Source: Flavobacteriales bacterium
GTDB lineage: Bacteria > Bacteroidota > Bacteroidia > Flavobacteriales_D > Sanyastnellaceae
Reading direction: 5' to 3'
DNA: 29,836 nucleotides
Assembly (NCBI GenBank): GCA_027488055.1
Contig: JAIYCK010000179.1
Location: forward strand, 1 to 29,836
The notes below the pieces were generated by a model, which was given only the letters and a program-made list of their open reading frames with translations, did no database searches and was not told the origin of the DNA. The stretch's first letter is position 1. Each line of letters begins with the position of its first letter. This document shows positions 8,623 to 15,459 of the stretch, in pieces. Both the position numbers and the translations under genes were made by a program.

Positions 8623-8640
8623 ACGATCTTTTCTGATCGT
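8623..8640. repeat. Inverted repeat in the bshB1/M23 divergent intergenic region
   Basis: ACGATC (8623-8628) and GATCGT (8635-8640) form a perfect 6-bp inverted repeat around TTTTCT. It sits between two divergent genes and could be an operator or a small hairpin. No regulator gene is adjacent. Confidence 0.3.
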
Positions 8641-8729
8641 CGGTGGAAGAGATGGAACTATAAGTTATGAAAAGCGTTTCACTCATAACATTGTCTCTTA
8701 AGGAGATACGAATTGTTTCGACTTTTTAT

Positions 8730-8737
8730 TATTTTTG
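8730..8737 (+). promoter_or_regulatory. -7 promoter box of the M23 peptidase gene (TATTTTTG)
   Basis: This is an exact match to TAnnTTTG, ending eight nt before the ATG at 8746, so the transcript would be almost leaderless. It competes with an alternative reading in which an AAGGAG sequence (8700-8705) serves a TTG start at 8713. No good -33 TTTG is seen. Confidence 0.35.
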
Positions 8738-8745
8738 CCGCGCTA

Positions 8746-9714
8746 ATGTTCAAACTGCTTGGAAATATTGTGACCATCACCTGTGTGATGGGTTCGTTGC
8801 TTTGTCACGCACAGGTCGAAAGCGCCATCGAGTTGATGGCCGATACCTCTGCTTGGGAAAATTACGACCACAACGTCGGTGGTGCCACGGCTGATGAAGC
8901 CTCTGAAGCGGCATTATTCATCGAACGCGCCTCAGTGGACCTTTCAGCGTTCTCTTTTGCGGATTCGCTCGCTCAAATTCCTGCCTTCACAACTTATTGC
9001 AGCTTCGACACCGAAAATCTGTTTGCCACTAAATTGGGTAAAGAACTTGTCCCTGCTGAAGGTGAGACGATTACCTTAATACATGAGCTCTGTGACTTTC
9101 ACTACCCGACGAATGGTATCATGACATCTGTGTTTGGTCCAAGATGGGGCCGCATGCACTATGGCCTTGATATTGATCTCGAAACGGGCGATAATGTATT
9201 TGCCGCTTGGGAAGGAATGGTGCGTATTTCCCAATACCACAGTTCATATGGCAATGTGGTGGTAGTTCGTCATAACAACGGGCTCGAAACCCTGTATGCG
9301 CACATGAGCCAGCGTAAAGTTAGGCCTGGAGACCACGTTGAAGCTGGTGAAATTGTTGGATTAGGAGGGAACACTGGTCGTTCGTACGGGTCTCATTTGC
9401 ACTTTGAAATAAGATACATGGGCGATGCCATCGATCCAAATCTCATTGTGGACCCTGCCAAAAAGTCAATTCGTGACTGGCAGTTCACTTTGAACAAGCA
9501 ACACTTTGACTACGTAGCGCCCGAGGTTGATCGCAAATATGTCGATGCCCGCAAAGGAAGCAATGTCTCCAAAAAGTTTCACACGGTGAAATCTGGCGAA
9601 ACATTGTCATCCATCGCACGAAAACATAAAACCACAATCAACGCGCTGTGCAAGCTGAATAAGCTGAAAACGACCTCCAAAATTAAAGCAGGCCAGAAGC
9701 TAAGATACAAGTAA
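8746..9714 (+). CDS. M23 peptidoglycan endopeptidase with C-terminal LysM domain
   Basis: This encodes 322 residues. A hydrophobic N-terminus ending SLLCHAQ acts as signal peptide. The M23 (LytM/NlpD-like) domain spans about 115-235 with intact zinc ligands: His138 and Asp142 in MHYGLDID, His186 in LYAHMS, and His219 in SHLHFE. A LysM peptidoglycan-binding domain occupies about 278-322 (HTVKSGETLSSIARKHKTT). It should cleave peptide cross-links in periplasmic peptidoglycan or activate amidases. Start 8746 (ATG) is preferred; a TTG at 8713 with a Shine-Dalgarno-like AAGGAG before it would add eleven hydrophobic residues. The gene is followed by its own terminator, so it is probably monocistronic. 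Confidence 0.9.
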   Translation: MFKLLGNIVTITCVMGSLLCHAQVESAIELMADTSAWENYDHNVGGATADEASEAALFIERASVDLSAFSFADSLAQIPAFTTYCSFDTENLFATKLGKELVPAEGETITLIHELCDFHYPTNGIMTSVFGPRWGRMHYGLDIDLETGDNVFAAWEGMVRISQYHSSYGNVVVVRHNNGLETLYAHMSQRKVRPGDHVEAGEIVGLGGNTGRSYGSHLHFEIRYMGDAIDPNLIVDPAKKSIRDWQFTLNKQHFDYVAPEVDRKYVDARKGSNVSKKFHTVKSGETLSSIARKHKTTINALCKLNKLKTTSKIKAGQKLRYK

Positions 9715-9732
9715 GCCAGACTATCAATATTT

Positions 9733-9761
9733 AAAGGGCAGCTAGGAAGGCTGCCTTTTTT
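9733..9761 (+). terminator. Rho-independent terminator of the M23 peptidase gene
   Basis: Arms GGCAGC (9737-9742) and GCTGCC (9750-9755) extend outward by a G-T pair and A-T pairs, and six T follow. The hairpin lies 18 bp after the stop codon and separates the peptidase gene from the carotenoid operon. Confidence 0.85.
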
Positions 9762-9800
9762 GTTGCATTTTTGAACCTGTTGCTTTCATTTTCAAAATCA

Positions 9801-9829
9801 TTGAACAAAAGCAGCCGCGCTTATGTTGT
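9801..9829 (+). promoter_or_regulatory. Candidate promoter of the carotenoid operon
   Basis: TTG (9801-9803), an 18-nt spacer and TATGTTGT (9822-9829) fit TTG-N17-23-TAnnTTTG except at the last positions of the -7 box. It lies 21 nt upstream of the crtI ATG. Weak; no better candidate was seen between the terminator and crtI. Confidence 0.3.
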
Positions 9830-9850
9830 AAAAGAAGGAATTAGTATTAG

Positions 9851-11374
9851 ATGTCACGTAAAATAGCAGTTATAGGAGGAGGTTTCGCTGGACTGAGCGC
9901 GGCTTGCGAATTGGCAAATGCCGGTTGCGCAGTCACTTTGTTCGAAAAAAACGAAACGACAGGCGGAAGAGCAAGGAGTTTCGCTCAAGCGGGATTTACC
10001 TTTGATATGGGCCCAAGTTGGTATTGGATGCCAGAGGTCTTCCAGGAATTCTTCGAACGCTACAATCGCCAAACAAGCGATTTTTATGACCTGATTCGTT
10101 TAGACCCTTCCTACAAAGTCATCTTTGAGGATGGTGAAGAAATCAATGTACCAGCAAATTTAGAAGAGCTCAAATCCCTTTTAGAACAGTGGGAATCTGG
10201 CGCTGGCAAACAACTGGACGCTTTCTTGGCTGAAGCCAAGGTGAAATATGATATCGGCATGGGGGAATTTGTTTGGAAACCATCGTTGAGTATCACGGAG
10301 TTTTTTCAATTGAAAGTGCTTACCCAAGGTATCAAATTACAACTCTTGGGGAATATGAAGTCCCATTTGCGTAGGTTTTTCAGCCATCCCAAAATATTGA
10401 AACTGCTCGAGTTTCCAGTGCTGTTTTTGGGCGCCAAGCCTTCGGATACACCTGCATTGTATAGCCTCATGAATTATGCGGACATCCAGTTGGGAACATG
10501 GTATCCCATGGGTGGAATGACCAAAATTCCCGAGGCGATGACGGAATTGGCCGTGGCATTAGGTGTAACGATTCGCTGTGGTGCTGAAGTGAAAAAAATC
10601 AACGTACAAAACAAACGTGCTCAAAGCATACATGTCAATAATGAGGTGTTGGAATTTGATGCCATCATAGCTGCAGGAGATTATCATCACATTGAAACCA
10701 AACTCTTGGATGAATCTCATCGGAAATATTCCTCCAATTACTGGGATAACCGCACCATGGCGCCTTCGAGTTTGATCTATTACTTAGGGATCAATAAAAA
10801 AATTGCCGGACTGCTCCATCATAATTTGTTTTTCGATCGTGATTTCGAAGTGCACGCCAGCGAAATTTATGATGAACCAAAATGGCCAAGTGCACCGCTG
10901 TTTTATGCCTGTGTGCCCTCCAAGACCGATCTTGAAGTGGCTCCTGAAGGATCAGAAAATATTTTCATTTTGATCCCTGTGGCACCCGGAATGGAAAGCA
11001 CTGAAGAATTGCGAGAGCACTATCTCAAAGATTGTATCGAACGATTAGAACGGAAAACAGGCGAATCCATCGCTCCGCATATTGTATACAAGCGAAGTTA
11101 TGCCCACGAGGATTTTCAAAGGGATTACTTCAGTTTCAAAGGCAATGCCTATGGACTAGCTAATACACTGAGGCAGACCGCCTTTTTGAAACCAAGAATG
11201 AAAAACAATAAGGTCGATAACCTCTATTATGCAGGGCAACTCACTGTACCTGGACCTGGCGTACCCCCCAGCATCATCAGTGGCTTAGTAGCAGCTAACC
11301 TCTGCTTGAAGGAGCTGAATGTTCGCAAGATGGCCATTACTACACTCTCAAATGATAAAAGATCACGCGCATGA
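9851..11374 (+). CDS. crtI: Phytoene desaturase CrtI
   Basis: This encodes 507 residues, the usual CrtI length. The FAD-binding Rossmann motif is at the N-terminus (KIAVIGGGFAGLSAACELA), followed by GGRARSF and FDMGPSWYWMPEVF. The C-terminal signature NLYYAGQLTVPGPGVPPSII is present. The enzyme introduces double bonds into phytoene to give lycopene or neurosporene and is membrane associated. It is the first gene of a tight operon; its stop overlaps the crtB start by 4 bp (ATGA), which implies translational coupling. A nearby CrtI-family subtype (for example a ketolase or CrtD-like desaturase) cannot be excluded by reading, but the pairing with crtB favours the primary desaturase. Confidence 0.92.
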   Translation: MSRKIAVIGGGFAGLSAACELANAGCAVTLFEKNETTGGRARSFAQAGFTFDMGPSWYWMPEVFQEFFERYNRQTSDFYDLIRLDPSYKVIFEDGEEINVPANLEELKSLLEQWESGAGKQLDAFLAEAKVKYDIGMGEFVWKPSLSITEFFQLKVLTQGIKLQLLGNMKSHLRRFFSHPKILKLLEFPVLFLGAKPSDTPALYSLMNYADIQLGTWYPMGGMTKIPEAMTELAVALGVTIRCGAEVKKINVQNKRAQSIHVNNEVLEFDAIIAAGDYHHIETKLLDESHRKYSSNYWDNRTMAPSSLIYYLGINKKIAGLLHHNLFFDRDFEVHASEIYDEPKWPSAPLFYACVPSKTDLEVAPEGSENIFILIPVAPGMESTEELREHYLKDCIERLERKTGESIAPHIVYKRSYAHEDFQRDYFSFKGNAYGLANTLRQTAFLKPRMKNNKVDNLYYAGQLTVPGPGVPPSIISGLVAANLCLKELNVRKMAITTLSNDKRSRA

Positions 11375-12216
11375 GCAATCAAAAAATACTATTCGATAAG
11401 GTGTCGGTAGCTTGCAGTAAAATGACTACGCAAGCCTATAGCACCAGTTTTAGTCTCGGAATCAAAGTCCTTGGCGCACGCTTTCGCAATCCAATATATA
11501 GTGTATATGGATTTGTGCGTTTTGCTGACGAAATCGTCGATACCTTCCATGATTATGACAAGGCGCTGCTTTTGGCCAAATTCAAGGAAGATACCATACA
11601 AGCCATCGAGCACCGTATCTCATTGAATCCAATACTCAATAGTTTTCAAGAAGTATACCACCAGTTTGGCTTCGAATGGGAATTGGTGGAGACCTTTCTC
11701 AATAGCATGGAAATGGATTTGTCACAACAGACCTACGAAAGAAAGCGCTATGAAAATTATATTTTAGGTTCTGCGGAGGTTGTAGGTCTCATGTGCTTGC
11801 ATGTCTTTACCGAGAATGATACAGCCATGTACGATCGACTCAAGCCGCACGCCATGAGCCTTGGTGCAGCGTTTCAGAAGATCAACTTTCTTCGCGACTT
11901 GAAGCAGGATTACCAAGATCTGGGTAGGGCTTATTTCCCTGGCACGGACTTTAGCAATTTTACCTGCGAGCAGAAGAAAACCATTGAGGCTGAAATCGCA
12001 GAAGATTTTCGACATGGTTACGAGGGGATTCTACAGTTGCCGAAGGATGCACGCTTCGGGGTATTCTTGGCATACAAATACTATGTGAAATTGTTTGAAC
12101 GCATCAAACAGGTCGATAGCCATCGGATTTTGAACGAGCGCATTCGCATCCCAAACGCCAAAAAATGGTCGTTGATGATGAAGTCCTACGTGGTACACAA
12201 CCTCAATTTATTATGA
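11371..12216 (+). CDS. crtB: Phytoene/squalene synthase family protein, phytoene synthase CrtB
   Basis: This encodes 281 residues. Both aspartate-rich substrate-binding motifs are present: RFADEIVDTF near 50 and NFLRDLKQDYQDLGRAYFP near 170-190. YILGSAEVVG also fits the family. It condenses two geranylgeranyl diphosphates to 15-cis-phytoene, feeding CrtI. Coupled to crtI upstream (4-bp overlap) and to the unknown exported-protein gene downstream (TTATGA, 4-bp overlap). Assignment as CrtB rather than squalene synthase rests on the operon partners. Confidence 0.92.
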   Translation: MSNQKILFDKVSVACSKMTTQAYSTSFSLGIKVLGARFRNPIYSVYGFVRFADEIVDTFHDYDKALLLAKFKEDTIQAIEHRISLNPILNSFQEVYHQFGFEWELVETFLNSMEMDLSQQTYERKRYENYILGSAEVVGLMCLHVFTENDTAMYDRLKPHAMSLGAAFQKINFLRDLKQDYQDLGRAYFPGTDFSNFTCEQKKTIEAEIAEDFRHGYEGILQLPKDARFGVFLAYKYYVKLFERIKQVDSHRILNERIRIPNAKKWSLMMKSYVVHNLNLL

Positions 12217-12728
12217 AATTCGCGGTCATAGCCATTTGTATAAGTTGTTTTTCTTCCGAATTGTCGGCACAAGTGGAGGAACGAATGAGGGTTCTTTTTT
12301 TTCAGTGCGGAACCAATGAGGGAGTCCAAACTTATTATCAAGAGGCCAGTCAATTGAGTAATTCGGTGGCTTTGTACCGTGGTTATAAGGGTTCCGCAAC
12401 GACCATGTTGGCAGGTACCAAAGACGGTGTACAAGAAAAATTCAGTGTGTTCAACCAAGGAAAGGATGAATTGGAAGCGGCCATCGCATTAGAGCCGAGC
12501 AACCATGAATTGCGATTCTTGCGCTATGCTGTTCAGTCCGAGGTCCCTATGATCGTGGGCTACAAAGGTCAACTCAAAGAAGACTTAGAATACTTGATCA
12601 AAGGGTTCGAAAGTGGAGCGATAAGTTCCCAATATTGGTATTGGCAAAACGCTCTGGCGTTCATCCAAAAATCGGATGATAAGTCTTCAGAGCAATGGCA
12701 GAGACTCTCTAAATTTGTATCACAATAG
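12213..12728 (+). CDS. Unknown exported protein inside the carotenoid operon
   Basis: This encodes 171 residues, not recognised as a named family. Start 12213 overlaps the crtB stop by 4 bp and gives a signal peptide (MKFAVIAICISCFSSELSAQ), so the product should be periplasmic or outer-membrane associated. That is odd among cytoplasmic or inner-membrane pigment enzymes. The mature part is helical; ELEAAIALEPSNHELRFLRY (about 86-105) resembles one TPR unit. Two similar short segments occur (YRGYKGSA near 55-62 and IVGYKGQL near 114-121). It ends 3 bp before idi. Position and overlaps show it is co-expressed with the pathway; its function is open. Confidence 0.8.
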   Translation: MKFAVIAICISCFSSELSAQVEERMRVLFFQCGTNEGVQTYYQEASQLSNSVALYRGYKGSATTMLAGTKDGVQEKFSVFNQGKDELEAAIALEPSNHELRFLRYAVQSEVPMIVGYKGQLKEDLEYLIKGFESGAISSQYWYWQNALAFIQKSDDKSSEQWQRLSKFVSQ

Positions 12729-12731
12729 GTC

Positions 12732-13262
12732 ATGGACTACGTAGTTTTGGTGGATTCAAAGGATCAAGCAGTCGGTACCATGGAGAAGTTAGAAGCCCAT
12801 CGTATTGGAGCGTTGCATCGAGCGTTTTCCATTTTTATTTTCAATCAGGAAGGTGAAATGTTGCTGCAAAAAAGAGCGTTGACGAAATATCATAGTCCTG
12901 GGTTATGGACCAATGCTTGTTGCTCGCATCCTAAGCCAGATGAGTTGTTAATAGATGCCGCAAACCGTCGGCTGCAAGAAGAACTCAACATGGTTGCCGA
13001 ATTGTCAGAGGTGTTTGATTTTACGTATCACGCTACTTTTGACAATGGATTGATTGAACATGAATTTGATCATGTGTTTTTTGGTCAGAGCATTGATACG
13101 CCTAACTTCAATACAGAAGAAGTGATGGAGTTGAAATGGATTGACTGGCCATCGCTTTTGAAATGGGTAGCAGATGAGCCCACACAATTTACGCCGTGGT
13201 TTCGAATAGTGCTCCCGCTAGTGGTAAAAAAAGTTGAACAAATAAAAATCTCAAACGGATGA
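12732..13262 (+). CDS. idi: Isopentenyl-diphosphate delta-isomerase, type I
   Basis: This encodes 176 residues of the Nudix-fold type I isomerase. WTNACCSHP carries the catalytic Cys (64) and a metal-binding His (66), RRLQEELNM is the Nudix helix, and IEHEFDHV holds the second catalytic Glu (about 109-111). It interconverts IPP and DMAPP in the cytoplasm and so supplies starter for geranylgeranyl diphosphate. Its stop overlaps the crtZ start by 4 bp. Presence of idi fits a mevalonate-type isoprenoid supply, where it is needed, but the upstream pathway is not in this window. Confidence 0.93.
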   Translation: MDYVVLVDSKDQAVGTMEKLEAHRIGALHRAFSIFIFNQEGEMLLQKRALTKYHSPGLWTNACCSHPKPDELLIDAANRRLQEELNMVAELSEVFDFTYHATFDNGLIEHEFDHVFFGQSIDTPNFNTEEVMELKWIDWPSLLKWVADEPTQFTPWFRIVLPLVVKKVEQIKISNG

Positions 13263-13732
13263 ATGCCGCGCTGATTACACTCGTTACATTTTTGCTCATG
13301 GAGGGCATTACGTGGTGTACACATAAATTTTTGATGCATGGATCTATGTGGTATTTTCATGAGGATCATCATCAACCGGGCAAGAGTTTTTTTGAAAAGA
13401 ACGATGCCTTTTTTGTCATTTTCGCAGTCCCAAGTTGCCTGCTGATGATCACCGGTGGACATGATCTATTTGATTGGAAATTCTTTGTAGGGCTGGGTGT
13501 TTTGTTCTATGGAGTAGCTTATTTCCTTGTCCACGATGTGCTTATTCACCAACGTTTCAATTGGTTTTCGCGCACCGACAATGTGTATTTCAGAGCCATT
13601 CGCAAGGCGCATAAGGTGCACCATAAACATCTGAACAAAGAACACGGCGAATGTTTCGGTATGCTTTGGGTTCCCCTAAAATACTACAAACAAGCACAGG
13701 CATACAAAGCAGCGAAATCTTCGCATATTTAA
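13259..13732 (+). CDS. crtZ: Beta-carotene hydroxylase CrtZ
   Basis: This encodes 157 residues, a membrane di-iron hydroxylase of the fatty acid hydroxylase superfamily. All histidine boxes are visible: HKFLMH (22-27), HEDHH (34-38), HDVLIH (92-97) and HKVHH (118-122), separated by hydrophobic segments. It hydroxylates the beta-ionone rings of beta-carotene to give zeaxanthin. It ends the operon. A beta-ring substrate requires a lycopene cyclase, and none is present next to it. Confidence 0.93.
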   Translation: MNAALITLVTFLLMEGITWCTHKFLMHGSMWYFHEDHHQPGKSFFEKNDAFFVIFAVPSCLLMITGGHDLFDWKFFVGLGVLFYGVAYFLVHDVLIHQRFNWFSRTDNVYFRAIRKAHKVHHKHLNKEHGECFGMLWVPLKYYKQAQAYKAAKSSHI

Positions 13733-13788
13733 GCCAACTATGTTCTGTCTGAGCACAATCGTACATGTCTCAAGCCAAAGGGATATTT

Positions 13789-13804
13789 GGCCATGCGGCC
13801 ATAG
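13789..13804. repeat. Small hairpin after crtZ (GGCCATGCGGCCATAG)
   Basis: TGGCC and GGCCA pair around ATGC, with no T-tract on the plus strand. It lies between convergent crtZ and the small exported-protein gene. A version differing by one inserted T occurs at 15177-15193. It may be a weak terminator or a processing hairpin. Confidence 0.3.
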
Positions 13805-13813
13805 ACGTAGTCG

Positions 13814-14284
13814 CTAAAAAGAAGGACATCCATTAAAGCGATACGTGCGGTATTTCAATCGGTAGATTCGTTTGGAAGCGAGCAGTGCCGACTCATTGAT
13901 GGCAAAGATGATTTCTCTGCGTCCGTCCACAGACACTCTTAAGGTGTCGATGAGCATATCGGGTTGTAATTGGAAAGAGAAGCGGCCACGGCGATCTGTT
14001 TTAGTGGCTACAACGAAAAGATTGTTTACGTTGATTTGTACCGCAGAAGAGTCAAGTCTTTGACGGCCATATTGGGCAACGCCATACAGTGTAACGGTTT
14101 CAGAGGTATTTTGAAAACGATCCGCCAATTTGGTTTTCCACTTTTCAATGGGATTCATTGCCGCGTGGCTGCGAAGGCCGCCATGAAGAGACAAAAGGAG
14201 CACCATGCATACGACTTTATGCCATTGAAAATGGGTAAGCGTTGTAAAGGTGGATTCACTTACTGATTGTGAGTTATGGATCAT
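13814..14284 (-). CDS. Small exported protein, carboxypeptidase-regulatory-like, unknown function
   Basis: This encodes 156 residues. A hydrophobic segment, VVCMVLLLSLHGGLRSHA (about 24-41), looks like a signal peptide or anchor. The rest looks like one CarboxypepD_reg-type beta-sandwich: TLYGVAQYG, then INVNNLFVVATKTDRRGRFSFQLQ, then LRVSVDGRREIIFAI. Such domains are common in Bacteroidota surface proteins. The first ATG at 14284 is used; an internal Met at residue 27 would leave a signal peptide without a charged n-region. It is convergent with crtZ and divergent from the methyltransferase gene. A real gene is likely but not certain. Confidence 0.6.
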   Translation of the reverse strand: MIHNSQSVSESTFTTLTHFQWHKVVCMVLLLSLHGGLRSHAAMNPIEKWKTKLADRFQNTSETVTLYGVAQYGRQRLDSSAVQINVNNLFVVATKTDRRGRFSFQLQPDMLIDTLRVSVDGRREIIFAINESALLASKRIYRLKYRTYRFNGCPSF

Positions 14285-14368
14285 AGAGAACTAGGGTCGG
14301 TTTAGGATGCTCGATGGTCGCGATCCAACGACAATTATACATCGTAGACGGACCCAATTGGGTTGGAG

Positions 14369-14400
14369 TTGCTTTTCTTTGGGATTTCAGTCTATTTTAG
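14369..14400 (+). promoter_or_regulatory. Candidate promoter of the ICMT-like gene
   Basis: TTG (14369-14371), a 21-nt spacer and TATTTTAG (14393-14400) match TTG-N17-23-TAnnTTTG with one mismatch in the -7 box, 17 nt before the ATG. Confidence 0.3.
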
Positions 14401-14417
14401 CCGGATAAATTATTGCT

Positions 14418-15176
14418 ATGGCTTTGATAGAAGAAATGGATCGAGCAGGATCCTGGTTATTTAGATGGAGAAGTTTTATGCCCATTGTTTTATACGTAAT
14501 GGCGGCGTTGGTTATCGTCTTTGAACAAGACAATCAGATGCCTCATTTTGAATTAAGCTGGGCGCTGATCTGCTTGGTTGTCTCTTTATTTGGCCAGTTT
14601 ATCCGCGCGGTGACCATCGGTCATACCCCCAAGGGCACCAGTGGTCGCAACACCAAGGAGGGTCAGGTGGCAGAGGTATTGAACACCAAAGGGATTTATT
14701 CAGTTGTTCGTCATCCGCTTTATCTGGGTAATTATTTTATGTGGCTTGGCATTATCATGTACGTAGGTAATTGGTGGTTCACAGCGGTATGCAGCTTGTT
14801 GTATTGGTTGTATTATGAGCGCATTATGTTTACTGAAGAGTATTTTTTACGCAACAAATTTGGACAAACGTATTTGCAATGGTCCGCCAAGGTCCCTGCC
14901 TTTTGGCCGCGTCTGCTCCAATGGTCTGCAAGCGATTCAGTATTCTCGATGCGCAATGTATTGAAGCGCGAATACAGTGGTTTTTTTGCGGTTTTTCTCT
15001 CGTTTACCTTGGTAGATGCTATGAAAAATTACACGCGCTATTTTTATACTGATTTGCGTTTAATCGATGCTTTTTGGCAATACGCTTTTCTTTTTGGCTT
15101 GGTCTGTTTTGTAGTCCTGCGCTCACTTAAGAAATATACCAACGTGCTCAATGTAGTTGGTAGAGAATTTATGTAA
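14418..15176 (+). CDS. Membrane methyltransferase, isoprenylcysteine carboxyl methyltransferase (ICMT/PEMT-like) family
   Basis: This encodes 252 residues with several membrane segments (about 20-35, 47-67, 105-133, 180-195, 222-238). The diagnostic block is SVVRHPLYLGNYFMWLG (95-111), followed by MFTEEYFLRNKFGQTYLQW (137-155), as in the SAM-dependent ICMT/phospholipid N-methyltransferase family. Bacterial members methylate unknown small molecules, lipids or prenylated substrates; the true substrate here is not known. The gene is followed by a hairpin and T-tract, so it is probably a single-gene unit. Confidence 0.8.
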   Translation: MALIEEMDRAGSWLFRWRSFMPIVLYVMAALVIVFEQDNQMPHFELSWALICLVVSLFGQFIRAVTIGHTPKGTSGRNTKEGQVAEVLNTKGIYSVVRHPLYLGNYFMWLGIIMYVGNWWFTAVCSLLYWLYYERIMFTEEYFLRNKFGQTYLQWSAKVPAFWPRLLQWSASDSVFSMRNVLKREYSGFFAVFLSFTLVDAMKNYTRYFYTDLRLIDAFWQYAFLFGLVCFVVLRSLKKYTNVLNVVGREFM

Positions 15177-15203
15177 GGCCATTGCGGCCATAGTTGTTTT
15201 TTT
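15177..15203 (+). terminator. Probable terminator of the ICMT-like gene
   Basis: GGCC (15177-15180) and GGCC (15186-15189) pair around ATTGC, and after ATAGTTG comes a run of seven T. It begins right after the stop codon. The stem is short. The hairpin core resembles that at 13789-13804. Confidence 0.45.
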
Positions 15204-15365
15204 AAGGCTTTTCACATCCAATAATGTTTGGATGACAGCGATCGGTTGGATCACCATTTCGGTCTGCTCCCCGTGCAATTGCCTGATTCGGTGCTTAAGT
15301 CGCAAGTACGTTCTATAAATTCAATAAAAATCAGCACAATTCGCATTACTGCGCTGTCTTTGACC

Positions 15366-15373
15366 TATATTTG
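15366..15373 (+). promoter_or_regulatory. -7 promoter box of the kinase-like pair (TATATTTG)
   Basis: This is an exact match to TAnnTTTG, 86 nt before the ATG at 15460. The best upstream element is only TTCG (15340-15343). It would leave a leader of about 80 nt, longer than for most genes here. Confidence 0.4.
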
Positions 15374-15447
15374 GTAGGATCATATCTTATAGTGTAAAAG
15401 GGATGGTTTGAATCGCTGTAAAAACTGATAATTAATCTGTACACCTC

Positions 15448-15453
15448 GGAGGA
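15448..15453 (+). promoter_or_regulatory. Strong Shine-Dalgarno sequence GGAGGA
   Basis: GGAGGA ends six nt before the ATG at 15460. Such strong sites are unusual in Bacteroidota genes and fix this start. They suggest high or differently controlled translation initiation. Confidence 0.5.
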
Positions 15454-15459
15454 CAGTTC

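Noticed and set aside
15123..15305. 60-codon minus-strand frame after the ICMT-like gene
   Set aside because: It overlaps the end of the confident gene and its terminator, and the peptide has no recognisable features.
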